Shown here: positions 1 to 8,421 of the stretch, piece after piece
Layout of the letters: each line of letters starts with the position of its first letter
How positions within the stretch are numbered: the first letter of the stretch is position 1
Assembly: GCA_964473365.1 (NCBI GenBank)
Contig: CAYYOV010000017.1
Location: 6,902-70,901 of the forward strand
Origin: 2-02-FULL-55-14 sp964473365
GTDB lineage: Bacteria > Bacteroidota > Ignavibacteria > UBA10030
Direction of reading: 5' to 3'
Length of the DNA: 64,000 nucleotides
Position numbers and translations under genes: made by a program
Notes under the pieces: model-generated
Told to the model about the DNA's origin: nothing
What the model saw: only the letters and a program-made list of their open reading frames with translations
Databases searched by the model: none

Positions 1-1
1 A

Positions 2-145
2 TTCTCGGCCGCCCTCTCGTACCTCTGGCCCCTCGACGATGACTGGAGCGCCGGTTGTGAAGTACGATGGTATCATATCGACAAGTCGGGGGACGATAAC
101 GCGAACGTTGCCGTCGTTGTGTCGTACCAGTTTCTCGAGTGGTAG
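2..145 (+). CDS. C-terminal fragment of an envelope protein (partial)
   Basis: An open frame enters from the left edge and stops at TAG 143-145, giving the last 47 residues of a protein. The visible part alternates polar and hydrophobic residues (for example NVAVVVSYQFLEW) and ends in an aromatic residue. That pattern is typical of the last strand of outer-membrane beta-barrels. The start and most of the gene lie outside the window, so no family can be named. The lipoprotein genes that follow on the same strand fit an envelope locus. Confidence 0.5.
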   Translation, partial: FSAALSYLWPLDDDWSAGCEVRWYHIDKSGDDNANVAVVVSYQFLEW

Positions 146-248
146 ACTTCGCCATCGGAGCGAACGGTCGTCGTCTGATCGACCGCAACGAGGGAGACAC
201 GCATGACTCAGCGGAACCCACTCTCGTACTCCACGAAAGGCCGGTCAG

Positions 249-758
249 ATGAAGCATTCATCACACATGCTGGGCGGGCTCCTGGCGGTTATCCTTGCAG
301 GCTGCAGCAGCTCTGACGTCGTTCGACTCAGGCCGGATCCCTACGCTGCGTTCAATGAGAACGCCAAAGATCGGTCCGTCTATGTGGAGTACCAGGGCGG
401 ACATATGATCAACGCACAGCATGTGATGGTGCGCCGTGATTCGACGTCCTTTCAGGAGTCATCGTCGGGTCAGTGGAAGAATGTTCCGAATCAATGGATC
501 AAGAGACTCGTGGTCAAACGCAGGGGACTGGGCCTCATCGAAGGGGCCGCTGTGGGAGGCCTGCTGGGGATCGGCGCCGGAGGCGTTTGGGCATCCACGC
601 GGCCAGGCTCTCACGACGACTGGGGGGTGTTGCTCTATGCCGCACTGGGCTGGGGCGTCGGCACCGGCGTCGGGGGGATCTTTGGACTCATCGGTGGACA
701 TGTGGACGAGTACGTGTTCGAAAACCCGCCAGTCCGCGCTGTACCTGGCGGGATCTGA
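249..758 (+). CDS. Glycine-zipper lipoprotein, paralogue 1
   Basis: 169 residues of unknown function, probably a membrane-anchored lipoprotein. The N-terminus is a lipoprotein signal peptide with lipobox LAGC (Cys at about residue 19). Residues 40-90 form a small beta-rich segment (YVEYQGGHMINAQHVMV, then a VVKRRG turn). Residues 95-150 are a glycine-rich hydrophobic hairpin (GGLLGIGAGG and GVGTGVGGIFGLIGG), followed by GHVDEYVFE. The same order of segments occurs in the proteins at 817-1353 and 2747-3430, so these are diverged paralogues. A 37-codon frame with a good ribosome site (GAGGGAG, start ATG 203, stop 316) overlaps the start and could be a leader peptide. Glycine zippers of this sort occur in pore-forming or slime-like lipoproteins, but no function follows from that here. 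Confidence 0.75.
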   Translation: MKHSSHMLGGLLAVILAGCSSSDVVRLRPDPYAAFNENAKDRSVYVEYQGGHMINAQHVMVRRDSTSFQESSSGQWKNVPNQWIKRLVVKRRGLGLIEGAAVGGLLGIGAGGVWASTRPGSHDDWGVLLYAALGWGVGTGVGGIFGLIGGHVDEYVFENPPVRAVPGGI

Positions 759-816
759 TGAGAGCCGAACCGAATAATCGACCCAAACAGTGTGGATCAA
801 ATCTCCGGAGCCGACC

Positions 817-1353
817 ATGATAGAAGGAAGAACGGGCAACCGTGGCACAACCGCGAGCAGCGCGGCGATCATCGTGATGGTGTGTTGCATATTGCCGGCC
901 TGTAGTACGACCACGGTCCTGAGCGACTCGACCGATCCCTTTGCCACGTTCAATGATGACGCGCGTGGGAGGACCGTCCTCATCACGCTTCGCGACAGCC
1001 GAACGGTGACAGCTCAAAAACTGATCGTGGGCCTTGACAGCACGACCTTCATTGAGGAGGGCCACATTACGACCACGCCCTGCGTCGTACCTTCCGTTGA
1101 TGTGCAGAAGGTCGTCATCAACCACCGGGGTCAGGGCTTTCTTGAAGGGGGCTGGATTGGGTCGCTGGTCGGAGGGGCCGCCACCGGGGTCCTTGCGCTC
1201 ACCGTGAGCCCCTATTTCGTCTTAGCGGTGCCCTTGGCCGGTGCAGGGGGATTCCTGGTGGGCGGTGTGGTCGGATTGATCCGGGGTCACAACGTCGAGT
1301 ACACGTTCACCGCCGATCCGCAGCGATCATCGGAGTCCGGGACGAATCCATGA
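817..1353 (+). CDS. Glycine-zipper lipoprotein, paralogue 2
   Basis: 178 residues from ATG 817, which has a GGAG ribosome site eight bases upstream. An in-frame GTG at 790 has no such site and would add an unlikely polar extension. The signal peptide ends in lipobox LPAC. As in the upstream gene, a beta-rich segment (VLITLRDSRTVTAQKLIV, then DSTTFIEEG) precedes a VVINHRGQGFLEGG turn, a glycine-rich hydrophobic hairpin (GGAGGFLVGGVVGLI, preceded by another hydrophobic segment) and the closing motif RGHNVEYTF. It lies 58 bp after the upstream paralogue on the same strand, so the pair is probably a tandem duplication and co-transcribed. Function is unknown. Confidence 0.75.
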   Translation: MIEGRTGNRGTTASSAAIIVMVCCILPACSTTTVLSDSTDPFATFNDDARGRTVLITLRDSRTVTAQKLIVGLDSTTFIEEGHITTTPCVVPSVDVQKVVINHRGQGFLEGGWIGSLVGGAATGVLALTVSPYFVLAVPLAGAGGFLVGGVVGLIRGHNVEYTFTADPQRSSESGTNP

Positions 1354-1391
1354 TCGGGTAACGAAAGACCTTCTTCGGGTCGACACGAGGC

Positions 1392-2414
1392 ATGAGAATG
1401 CATCAGCATCGCGGCCGGGACCTCACTGCGAGCCTGATCGACGCATCTGTATTGATCGTCATAGCGTGCGTATCGGCGACATTCGGCTCGTGCACGACGT
1501 TCTCGGAGCTTAGTCACGACGAGATCGTCGCCGGTGCGGTTCCGATCGAATCGACGATTCGCGTGACCCGGCTTGACAGCACGATAGTCCTGAGCGGCCC
1601 CTACCGTCATCTGATGATGCGCGATTCGGCCGATCTCGTGCTCGGCACCGGCTCGGACCGGAAAACGGGCAAGCCGTTTTCGGGACGCCTTCAACGGTCT
1701 CAGATCGATTCAATGCGAGACGTGCTCGTTGCGGGCACGGATGGGGAAGCAACACCCTATCTGATCTGCTGGACTGCCGGTGGGCGATCGTTCGCATTCG
1801 CCACGTACGATCATCTGGTAATCGGACCGGGAGACCCTCCCGGATTGTGGTGCGCCGGAATGATCACGAACGATGGAAGGTCGTCGAAGTATCGGGGTCG
1901 GATCGATCTTGATTCGATACGGTCCGTCGAAGTCGAGGGATGGGCGTTGCTGCGCCCTTCTGTGCCGACGTCCGCGTCTCCCGCAGCGTCGCTGCGACAG
2001 CGCTTCAATATCGGCTTGGGATTCGCTACGACGAGCGTTGGCGGAGCTGCGGCGTTGTTCACCGACTATGCCGTCCGATCTCAGGCGAACCTGTATGAGG
2101 TCCGGTTCGTGACGACCTTTACACCACCGTTGCCCGAAGCGCAAGCCCGAGCGCGGATGACAGAGATCGGTGCGCTCTATGGGCTGGGGGCCTCGTGGCA
2201 CTTCGTCTCGGTCGCGGCGGCGGCTGGGATCTCGTATGTTCGCGGATCCAAGCGGACTGAACAGCTCACCATCTCACGGGTCAGTGTTCCGGTGGAGATC
2301 GAGGTGGCGATCACCCCGTACGAATACTCCGGCATCTCTGCCAAATTCTTTTCGACTGTGAATTCCGGATTCTCATGGTCGGGATTTGTCGTGTGTTTCC
2401 ACATCGGGGTCTGA
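1392..2414 (+). CDS. Lipoprotein with C-terminal barrel-like domain
   Basis: 340 residues of unknown function. A long N-region leads to a hydrophobic stretch and a lipobox-like FGSC near residue 34. Residues 50-190 repeat the beta-rich theme of the upstream lipoproteins (IRVTRLDSTIVLSGPYRHLM), including a duplicated strand set. Instead of the glycine zipper, residues 200-340 carry alternating amphipathic strands (ISYVRGSKRTEQLTISRVSV) and a hydrophobic terminus, FVVCFHIGV. This could be a small outer-membrane domain. The hairpin at 2460-2487 ends the transcript. It is the third gene of the lipoprotein run; relationship to the others is by pattern only. Confidence 0.65.
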   Translation: MRMHQHRGRDLTASLIDASVLIVIACVSATFGSCTTFSELSHDEIVAGAVPIESTIRVTRLDSTIVLSGPYRHLMMRDSADLVLGTGSDRKTGKPFSGRLQRSQIDSMRDVLVAGTDGEATPYLICWTAGGRSFAFATYDHLVIGPGDPPGLWCAGMITNDGRSSKYRGRIDLDSIRSVEVEGWALLRPSVPTSASPAASLRQRFNIGLGFATTSVGGAAALFTDYAVRSQANLYEVRFVTTFTPPLPEAQARARMTEIGALYGLGASWHFVSVAAAAGISYVRGSKRTEQLTISRVSVPVEIEVAITPYEYSGISAKFFSTVNSGFSWSGFVVCFHIGV

Positions 2415-2459
2415 TCGGCATGCTCTAAACGAGGATGGACGCATGTATGGGGAAACGGG

Positions 2460-2490
2460 CAGGGCTCAACCGTTCGGATGAGCCCTGTTT
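2460..2490 (+). terminator. Hairpin terminator after the lipoprotein run
   Basis: A perfect 9-bp stem, CAGGGCTCA (2460-2468) with TGAGCCCTG (2479-2487), and a 10-nt loop are followed by TTT. It lies 46 bp after the stop at 2414. The T tract is short, so termination may be partial. Confidence 0.6.
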
Positions 2491-2746
2491 CATGAGCATC
2501 TCACGCTCTGGTGATGGCCCGCGTCAGGTCGACCACGGAGGCATGTCCGCGACCTCAGGTACGTCGATCCATGAGTGTGAGATCTGCGGCAACCTGTTGC
2601 CGTCGGTCTCTCCGTGCAGATGCGGGAGTCGGGACACGCCGGGAGGACAAGTATGGCGTGACGACCCGCTGCGAAGCCGTTTCCCGCCGATCGTCATTCC
2701 TGTAGTGGGGATCGTTTCGGCAATGCGCACAGTCGAGGGGGTTCGC
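2491..2746. other. Intergenic space with a doubtful zinc-ribbon-like frame
   Basis: No confident gene. A plus-strand frame open from 2435 to 2875 could be read from ATG 2543. It contains a four-cysteine pattern, CEICGNLLPSVSPCRCGSRD, followed by a hydrophobic segment (PPIVIPVVGIV), which resembles a small zinc-ribbon membrane protein. Against it, the frame overlaps the 3' end of the convergent lipoprotein gene by about 130 bp, and the ribosome site (GGAGG one base before ATG 2543) is badly spaced. It may be a decayed remnant. Confidence 0.25.
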
Positions 2747-3430
2747 TCATTCACTCTTTTGGACGTCGATTCTTTCGATCAGCGCATAGTCAATGACCAC
2801 GCGGCTTCCGTCCCACGCACGCACCACAACATATTTCTCCGCAACGAGCTCCTCCACAGATCCGATGATTCGTGAGCCGTCCCGCAGGTAGACAACCGTC
2901 GCACCACCGCCGTACGGATGTATCACGTATTCAACTTCATATCCCGCCACGATGCCGATCAGGCCGCCCGTGAGCACTCCCACGGTGCCAAAGGTGGCCG
3001 GCAGTGCGATTGCCGCAAGACCCTTCTCTGTTCTTCCACTCCAGTCGCCGGCAAGGAAGACGCCGTATCCGAGGCCTACTCCGCCGAGGCCGCCGTATAG
3101 CACGCCGGTCCATAGTCCCCGAAAACGGTCGACGAAGGTCACTTGTCTCAGCTTGGCAAGGGGAGCGTGGAGCCTTTCTCCGGTTTCGGCGTTGCGCCAC
3201 ACGCAGGAATCGGGAGTTGCATTGAAATCCTGCGCACTCCTTGTGTACATCGTGTTCGTCCGGACGTGCAGTTTTTCAAGCGCGACCTTCCGGTTGAATT
3301 CCACGTAGCTGACAGAGTCACCCCTTCCATCCAACGTAACATGAACGACCGTGCCGCACCCCTGCAGCCAGATGCCAGCTGCAACGAGCACGCCACTAGC
3401 CAGGGAGAGGAAGTACGCGTGAATATTCAT
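2747..3430 (-). CDS. Glycine-zipper lipoprotein, paralogue on the minus strand
   Basis: 227 residues. A signal peptide with lipobox LQGC is followed by a beta-rich segment (VSYVEFNRKVALEKLHV), an FVDRFRGLWTG turn and two glycine-rich hydrophobic stretches (GGLGGVGLGYGVFLAG and GVLTGGLIGIVAG). The motif YEVEYVIH closes this part, matching the G-H-x-x-E-Y motif of the lipoproteins at 249-758 and 817-1353. Unlike them it has an extra C-terminal 50-residue module (VVYLRDGSRIIGSVEEL) similar to the N-terminal module of the next gene (VVILKDGTRLVGAIETI). The gene is convergent with the lipoprotein run and lies 36 bp downstream of the 3467-4225 gene, probably in one operon with it. Function is unknown. 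Confidence 0.75.
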   Translation of the reverse strand: MNIHAYFLSLASGVLVAAGIWLQGCGTVVHVTLDGRGDSVSYVEFNRKVALEKLHVRTNTMYTRSAQDFNATPDSCVWRNAETGERLHAPLAKLRQVTFVDRFRGLWTGVLYGGLGGVGLGYGVFLAGDWSGRTEKGLAAIALPATFGTVGVLTGGLIGIVAGYEVEYVIHPYGGGATVVYLRDGSRIIGSVEELVAEKYVVVRAWDGSRVVIDYALIERIDVQKSE

Positions 3431-3466
3431 CCTGCGCTCCGCTCAATGTGCGATGGACCTGGCGGG

Positions 3467-4225
3467 TCAGAGCAGAAAACCGATGGTCAGGCTCCATGTG
3501 CTGCAATTCCCGGTGTCGAGGTGTCTGTACGCATAGCCCGTCTGGAGCAACAAGCGCGTCTCGTCTGAAATGGCGATCCCGTAGCCTCCGCTCAGCTGGG
3601 CCCCCATTCCATGTCCATCGACGAGCTGACTGGATATTGACGCCAGACCGAGTTCTCCCCGCAGGAACGGCCCATCACCCGGGATCTCTCCGAAGAAGTG
3701 CATCGCACTCGCGCCAACAATAGACGTCGTGTACTGTACGCTCCTGGAACCGTCCTCATATGAATACCGGTCACCCGCCATGGCGATCACGAATCCGACA
3801 AGTGTCTGGTCATCTGCAAGCGGCCAATAGAAGCCCAGCATGTCGAGCGCCACGCCAACGTGTGTGGGACTGAAAGGCCGGATTTCTTGGTCAATGTATC
3901 GTTCTGCGGCCGTGGGATAGGTCGTGGAGGCATATCCGAATGCCAGATACGCGTAGTAGGACTCGAGACCGGGATGGTACCGTTTCTGAATGGTCGCCGG
4001 GGGGCGTTCTGCCTTCTCGATCCTGTCGATGCGGGTCCAGCTGAGGACATGCTTTGTCCCGTCTGCGGTGCGGATCGTCACGCTCTCGTTGGGCGTGATG
4101 GTTTCGATCGCTCCGACAAGACGGGTCCCATCCTTGAGGATGACGACGTCGCCTGTGTTCTGGCCGATGGCGATCGTGAACGCGGTGAGCAGAGGAATCA
4201 AACACCAGATGTGCGTTCGTTTCAT
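3467..4225 (-). CDS. Secreted protein with KDG-x-G module and barrel-like C-terminus
   Basis: 252 residues. A signal peptide (about residues 1-21, ending AIG-QN) is followed by a 45-residue module, DVVILKDGTRLVGAIETI...VLSWTRIDRIEKAE. This pattern recurs in bacterial envelope proteins as a small Sm-like beta fold. Residues 75-252 are amphipathic strands with aromatic ends (SYYAYLAFGYASTT, GELGLASISS, LLLQTGYAYRH) finishing in SLTIGFLL, as in an outer-membrane beta-barrel of 8-10 strands. The KDG module is shared with the end of the neighbouring lipoprotein, so the two products may interact or share ancestry by domain shuffling. No specific function can be assigned. Confidence 0.7.
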   Translation of the reverse strand: MKRTHIWCLIPLLTAFTIAIGQNTGDVVILKDGTRLVGAIETITPNESVTIRTADGTKHVLSWTRIDRIEKAERPPATIQKRYHPGLESYYAYLAFGYASTTYPTAAERYIDQEIRPFSPTHVGVALDMLGFYWPLADDQTLVGFVIAMAGDRYSYEDGSRSVQYTTSIVGASAMHFFGEIPGDGPFLRGELGLASISSQLVDGHGMGAQLSGGYGIAISDETRLLLQTGYAYRHLDTGNCSTWSLTIGFLL

Positions 4226-4447
4226 GGTCTGCCTCGCCTTGACCTGGGGCCGAACAATCCGTTCACCTTGTCTCCAGATACATTAGCACTGCGTTCGGTA
4301 TTCCACATCCGTCTTCGCACTATATCCATGGCTTCTGGCGTGGCCAGGCCGACAGATCCTAGACGTGAGAGTGCGTCGGAGTGTGCGGGACTCTGGAAGT
4401 GGACGGAACCGACTCGAAGCGGAGACATGGGTCACCGTGCGACCCAA

Positions 4448-5449
4448 TCACTCGAAGACGAGAGACCCGAGTATGACTCCGGCGTCCGGGGTGCCAGCCA
4501 CGACGATCGTGTCGCAGATTGCAATGGCGGAAATTTCGGTCCTCAGCAATCCCATGCCGCATGAGATCCACGTCATACCATCCTCCGCTGTTCGGAAGAC
4601 CCCTCCTCCGTTGGTCGCGGCGAAGACATGCGGTCCGCAGAGGGCCAGTGCCGTGACATCGTTGTGAGCCAATCCCGTGTTGATCGGAGCCCACGTGCTG
4701 CCGGCATCCACCGACAAGAACGCGCCGTTTCCTGCAGTGCCGGCGTACACCTTCGCCCCTGAGGCGACGAGACTGATGACCGAGCTTCCATTCACGTTGC
4801 CGGTGAGAGAGGCGTTCCACGTCGATCCGCCGTCTTGACTGATGTAGATGTTCCCACTCTCCACTCCGGCGATCAGCGATGTACCTGTGACCGCGAGAGC
4901 GAAGACGGTCGTATACGTGAACCCCGAAAAGATCCGGGTCCAGCTCTCTCCGACGTCTATGGATCGGTAGATCCCGCTCGGCCCAGCCAGGAAGACTGTT
5001 GAACCCGACACGACCAGCCTATTCACGTATTGTTCGAACATCTCCCCGTTGACGTTCGTCCATGAAGTCCCCATGTCAGTCGACCGAAACACACCTGCGC
5101 CGGACGTTCCGACAAACAGCGTGAGGAGCGCGGAAGCCGGAGCAGGTTGCAGCACAGCGATCGACCTGACATCGAGGAGGCTCAATCCTGAGTTCCGTTG
5201 TGTCCAATGTGCACCCCGGTCCCACGAGACGAAGAAGCCGTTGGCGTATGTCCCCGCAAAGACAAGTGTGTCATGGACTGTCAATGCTCGAACGTCGCCC
5301 AGCTGAGGGCTGTTGGGCGTGCCCCAGATGACATCGACGAGGCGTTGTGAGTCTCCCTGCGTATTGTCCGGTCCTGGCTGAGTGGGTTGATCTTCTTTGC
5401 AGGATCCAAAGGCGAGAATGAGACAGAGGATCGTGAGGTGTCGTAGCAT
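4448..5449 (-). CDS. Lipoprotein with BNR/sialidase-type beta-propeller repeats
   Basis: 333 residues. The signal peptide has lipobox FGSC, followed by a short linker. The rest is about six repeats of a WD40-like, photosystem-stability (Ycf48)/BNR type, each with an S-x-D-x-G-x-x-W core: SWDRGAHW, STDMGTSW, SIDVGESW, SQDGGSTW, SVDAGSTW, TAEDGMTW. Such propellers in FCB bacteria are usually surface-exposed and bind carbohydrate or protein. No sialidase catalytic residues are evident, so an enzymatic role is not supported. A hydrophobic tail (VAGTPDAGVILGSLVF) ends the chain without a sorting domain. The strong start has an AAGGAGGTGACCC ribosome site. Confidence 0.8.
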   Translation of the reverse strand: MLRHLTILCLILAFGSCKEDQPTQPGPDNTQGDSQRLVDVIWGTPNSPQLGDVRALTVHDTLVFAGTYANGFFVSWDRGAHWTQRNSGLSLLDVRSIAVLQPAPASALLTLFVGTSGAGVFRSTDMGTSWTNVNGEMFEQYVNRLVVSGSTVFLAGPSGIYRSIDVGESWTRIFSGFTYTTVFALAVTGTSLIAGVESGNIYISQDGGSTWNASLTGNVNGSSVISLVASGAKVYAGTAGNGAFLSVDAGSTWAPINTGLAHNDVTALALCGPHVFAATNGGGVFRTAEDGMTWISCGMGLLRTEISAIAICDTIVVAGTPDAGVILGSLVFE

Positions 5450-5786
5450 GGGTCACCTCCTTGTAAGGCGGCGGACGTCGCGGCACGCTTCAGGGAGAAA
5501 GCACGAAGGCCTCCGAGAAAACGCTGAAGCGCTCTCCGGAGGCCTTCGATGAAAAGTTCGCATCCCCAGTCTCTGGGGAGCGATATGACTGACAAAATCT
5601 ACATACGGACGGAAGGACAGTCAACAAGAGATTGAGCCGTCTTAAAAATGGGAAGTGGACAGGGCGCAACGCGAAGAGATTGTCTGCATGATGTTTAGTG
5701 CTTCCTTGGAGTTGAGCGCGCCGAGTCCGCTCTTCCTTTGCTTCTTCGATGTGGATGAGAAGCGTGAAATCCTGACAAACTGACGT
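5450..5786. other. Intergenic region with one long hairpin
   Basis: No gene is supported. The region carries the upstream sequences of the propeller lipoprotein and the hairpin at 5504-5548. Minus-strand frames here show no recognisable protein. The stretch around 5640-5770 is lower in GC than its neighbours. Confidence 0.5.
5504..5548 (-). terminator. Long inverted repeat, probable terminator or attenuator
   Basis: A perfect 12-bp inverted repeat: CGAAGGCCTCCG (5504-5515) pairs with CGGAGGCCTTCG (5537-5548), with a 21-nt loop. It lies between the end of the S41-like gene (5787) and the start of the propeller gene (5449), both on the minus strand. No U tract follows directly, so it may be a weak terminator or a structure in the 5' leader of the propeller gene. 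Confidence 0.5.
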
Positions 5787-7928
5787 CTATCGGAGACCGC
5801 GAAGCCGTTCGATGACTTGGGCAGCATTCGTATTGTCGGGGTTCAGCTCTAAGGACCGGGTGTAATTGGCAATGGAACTGTCGATCTGTCCGTTGACCAT
5901 CAAGGCCTCCCCATAGCTGTCATACACATTCCACGAGAGGGGATAGAGCTCGACATTAAGATAGAACACCTGCAATGCCGCTGACGTATCGCTGGCCCGT
6001 AGATACTGATACCCCAGCTGATTGAGCAGAGCTTCCAGCGAAGGATAGATCGATCTGTAGTGGTCCGGGTTGGACCTGAGCATCGTGCACGCGTCGGCGA
6101 TCGCACCGGCGGTGAATCGTTCGAAGGGGATCTGGAACGATCCTTCCGCTCGCTCGAACCTGACCTCCTCTCCCATCCAATCCAATGTGGCACGAGAAGG
6201 CGCCCCGGTGCGGTTCGCCGCAAACTCTAATGAGACACCGGGTATCCGTGTGTCGTACGATCCATTCGCGTTCCCACGCAGCACGGATGTGAACAAGAGG
6301 GAAGTGTTCGGGAGGGCATCGGTTACGGTACACCGCGCGCCTTCCTCGGAGTCTTCCACATACAACAGCAGGGTCTCGTCCTTCTGATAGCGTCCCGCCG
6401 CTCTCCCCAAACGGTCGCTCGCGCTGCTTTCACGCACCGGTATCGGTTCTCGGTATGCGAGAGCCGCCTCGAGAACAGGATCCCGTCGGGCGAGAAAGTC
6501 GTCGAGCCCGTAAGGGACAGGGATATCTGGCCGTATCGCCTTTCTGTTGTCGAACGGGAGGCCGGCGACATTCCTGTAGGAGGAGATGGCGAATGGAAGT
6601 CCTGAATGTGGAAGCTTCGAGAGTCGGGGTCTCGAGTAGAAGATCGTCCCCTGTCCGGTCGGTTCACCGACGAACAGCGCCTGTGTCTGAAGCTGAAGCT
6701 CCGCGGAGAACATCACGGCCGCGGAAAAGGTGCGTCGCCCGATGAGGACGAAGAGGTTGCCCCGCCGGTCGATCGACGGATGTCCTCGAATGACCCGGAT
6801 CAGGTCCGTATAGACCCGCTGGCCCCCATCGTTGTTCCGGAGATCGATAATACATCGCTCCACGGGATGCGCATCGAGGTACTCTCCCACCCGGTGAGCG
6901 AATTCCTGCGCAGTCTCTCTCCCGGGTTGGTTGATACATTGGTTGAACTGGATGTACAGCACCTTCCCACCATGCATCGTTCGGTAGGTGTACGCGTCCG
7001 CCCGCGGATTGGTGAAAACGGGCGGTTCATCATTTGGGATCGGGAATGTCCCCGTCCAAAGAAAATGTGGCCAGAAATTGACGGGCGAGAGCGATCGTTC
7101 AAGCGTGTCTCCCTGTGTCGTCACGAATGTGAACGACGCGTCTCCGACGTCGTCAATGAGTCCGTGGTATGCCAGCCATTCAGCCATGTTGACCATGTAC
7201 GTGAAGTGTTCCCGCCGTGACTGTTCATTCTCCCAAGGGATCAGTTGAGGATATGTGTCGTAGATGTCCTGGACCGTGTGGCCTTCAACAGAGAGCAGCC
7301 GTGCACCGATGAGGTCTTCCAGCCCTCTTCCCGCCTTTACTACGTGCCATCCTTCCGGAAAGCCGAAAAGCACGAACGGATAGCTGTGGATCGCGAAACT
7401 CGGGAGCATGATGAAGGGGAAGGTGTGGCCGTCCTTCGGCAATCCGGCGATGCGGGTGAGCTCCATGATGATCTCTCCCTCGGAAAGCGAAGGGACCCGC
7501 GTCACGATGTCGGATGTGACCGAGTCCCACACCGTTCGGTCCAAGCGTGCGAACAGTCCGGGATGCTTGTGTTCCATTTCTTCGACGAGGAACCGTACGT
7601 CCTCTTGCCACTCCTGAGTCGAGGGGGAGGGGGGTATTCCCCTGAAATGGATTACCCGGGGGTCTGCCTGTACGGAGATCTGGAGGACGAGGATCGCAAG
7701 ACTGCTCGCTCCGGGAATGATGCTGATCCATTGCGCCCAAGTGCGTCGTGAACGGTACAGGATGATGGCCAGGCCCGCCAGCGCGAGAGAAAGGAAGATA
7801 AAGGTGAGGGTGAAGGCGGTGCTGAAAGCCGGACCGAATGGGATGTCGGACAGCTGATAGGTCACGATGCCGACGAGAACAGAGAGGGCCAGGGAAACGG
7901 CCGAACCGAGCACTATTCGTCTCTTCAT
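5787..7928 (-). CDS. Membrane-anchored S41-like peptidase with TPR tail
   Basis: 713 residues from ATG 7928, chosen because GGAGGT lies eight bases upstream; the frame stays open to 8129 but without a site or sensible sequence. Three hydrophobic segments span about residues 5-25, 35-58 and 68-86. A C-terminal-processing-protease (S41) core follows: VLYIQFNQ, IDLRNNDGG and the serine-bearing strand LIGRRTFSAAVMFSAE, which matches the position of the S41 nucleophile. GEPTGQG follows it. The canonical lysine of tail-specific proteases is not obvious, as in other S41 proteins of the tricorn/IRBP branch. The last 80 residues look like tetratricopeptide repeats (SYGEALMVNGQIDSSIANYT). It is a probable periplasmic-facing peptidase; substrate unknown. 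Confidence 0.75.
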   Translation of the reverse strand: MKRRIVLGSAVSLALSVLVGIVTYQLSDIPFGPAFSTAFTLTFIFLSLALAGLAIILYRSRRTWAQWISIIPGASSLAILVLQISVQADPRVIHFRGIPPSPSTQEWQEDVRFLVEEMEHKHPGLFARLDRTVWDSVTSDIVTRVPSLSEGEIIMELTRIAGLPKDGHTFPFIMLPSFAIHSYPFVLFGFPEGWHVVKAGRGLEDLIGARLLSVEGHTVQDIYDTYPQLIPWENEQSRREHFTYMVNMAEWLAYHGLIDDVGDASFTFVTTQGDTLERSLSPVNFWPHFLWTGTFPIPNDEPPVFTNPRADAYTYRTMHGGKVLYIQFNQCINQPGRETAQEFAHRVGEYLDAHPVERCIIDLRNNDGGQRVYTDLIRVIRGHPSIDRRGNLFVLIGRRTFSAAVMFSAELQLQTQALFVGEPTGQGTIFYSRPRLSKLPHSGLPFAISSYRNVAGLPFDNRKAIRPDIPVPYGLDDFLARRDPVLEAALAYREPIPVRESSASDRLGRAAGRYQKDETLLLYVEDSEEGARCTVTDALPNTSLLFTSVLRGNANGSYDTRIPGVSLEFAANRTGAPSRATLDWMGEEVRFERAEGSFQIPFERFTAGAIADACTMLRSNPDHYRSIYPSLEALLNQLGYQYLRASDTSAALQVFYLNVELYPLSWNVYDSYGEALMVNGQIDSSIANYTRSLELNPDNTNAAQVIERLRGLR

Positions 7929-8421
7929 GATCCTTGACCTCCGGATTATCGTAGGGAGGTACAATCGGTCCTGAAGCAAACGGCCCAGGAAGGGGGTCAA
8001 AACACCCGATACATCTCCCCCTACGATCTTCAGAGACCAATGATTCAAATGGCCACGAAGATAGAAGTGTCTCTCGTTTTGTGGAAGAGGGTTGGGGACG
8101 GCGGTCTTTTGGGAGCTGAGGACAAACAAAACGGAAGCACGTTGGCAACGCGTGCGGAGATCATCTGCCAGGGGGTTTCACGCGCAAGCCTTCGCTTTCA
8201 CCAAAACCTGCGCAGCTCGCCAGTTCAAAAATCGAATTGGATTCTCAGCAATGCGAAACGGAGAGTGCTACATTGACAGGGTTGCTGTCAGGACTGCTGA
8301 CATGCTGGACACGGTGCTGTGAAGTGGGAAGGTGGGCTGAATCAGACCGCGTAACCAACTCTACTCACACCTGGAGATCGATCATGCACAGGCAATCGTC
8401 CCCAGCAGAGGGAGGGCAATC
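7929..8421. other. Divergent intergenic region
   Basis: 493 bp between divergently transcribed genes. No coding frame is convincing. It contains a 6-bp inverted repeat, TGACAG (8274-8279) and CTGTCA (8285-8290), with a 5-bp spacer, about 130 bp before the kinase start. This could be an operator for either gene. I found no clear -35/-10 pair. The kinase start at 8422 has a GAGGGAG ribosome site. Confidence 0.4.

Noticed and set aside
7929..8129. Upstream extension of the S41-like peptidase
   Set aside because: No ribosome site and no sensible sequence. ATG 7928 has GGAGGT at the right distance.
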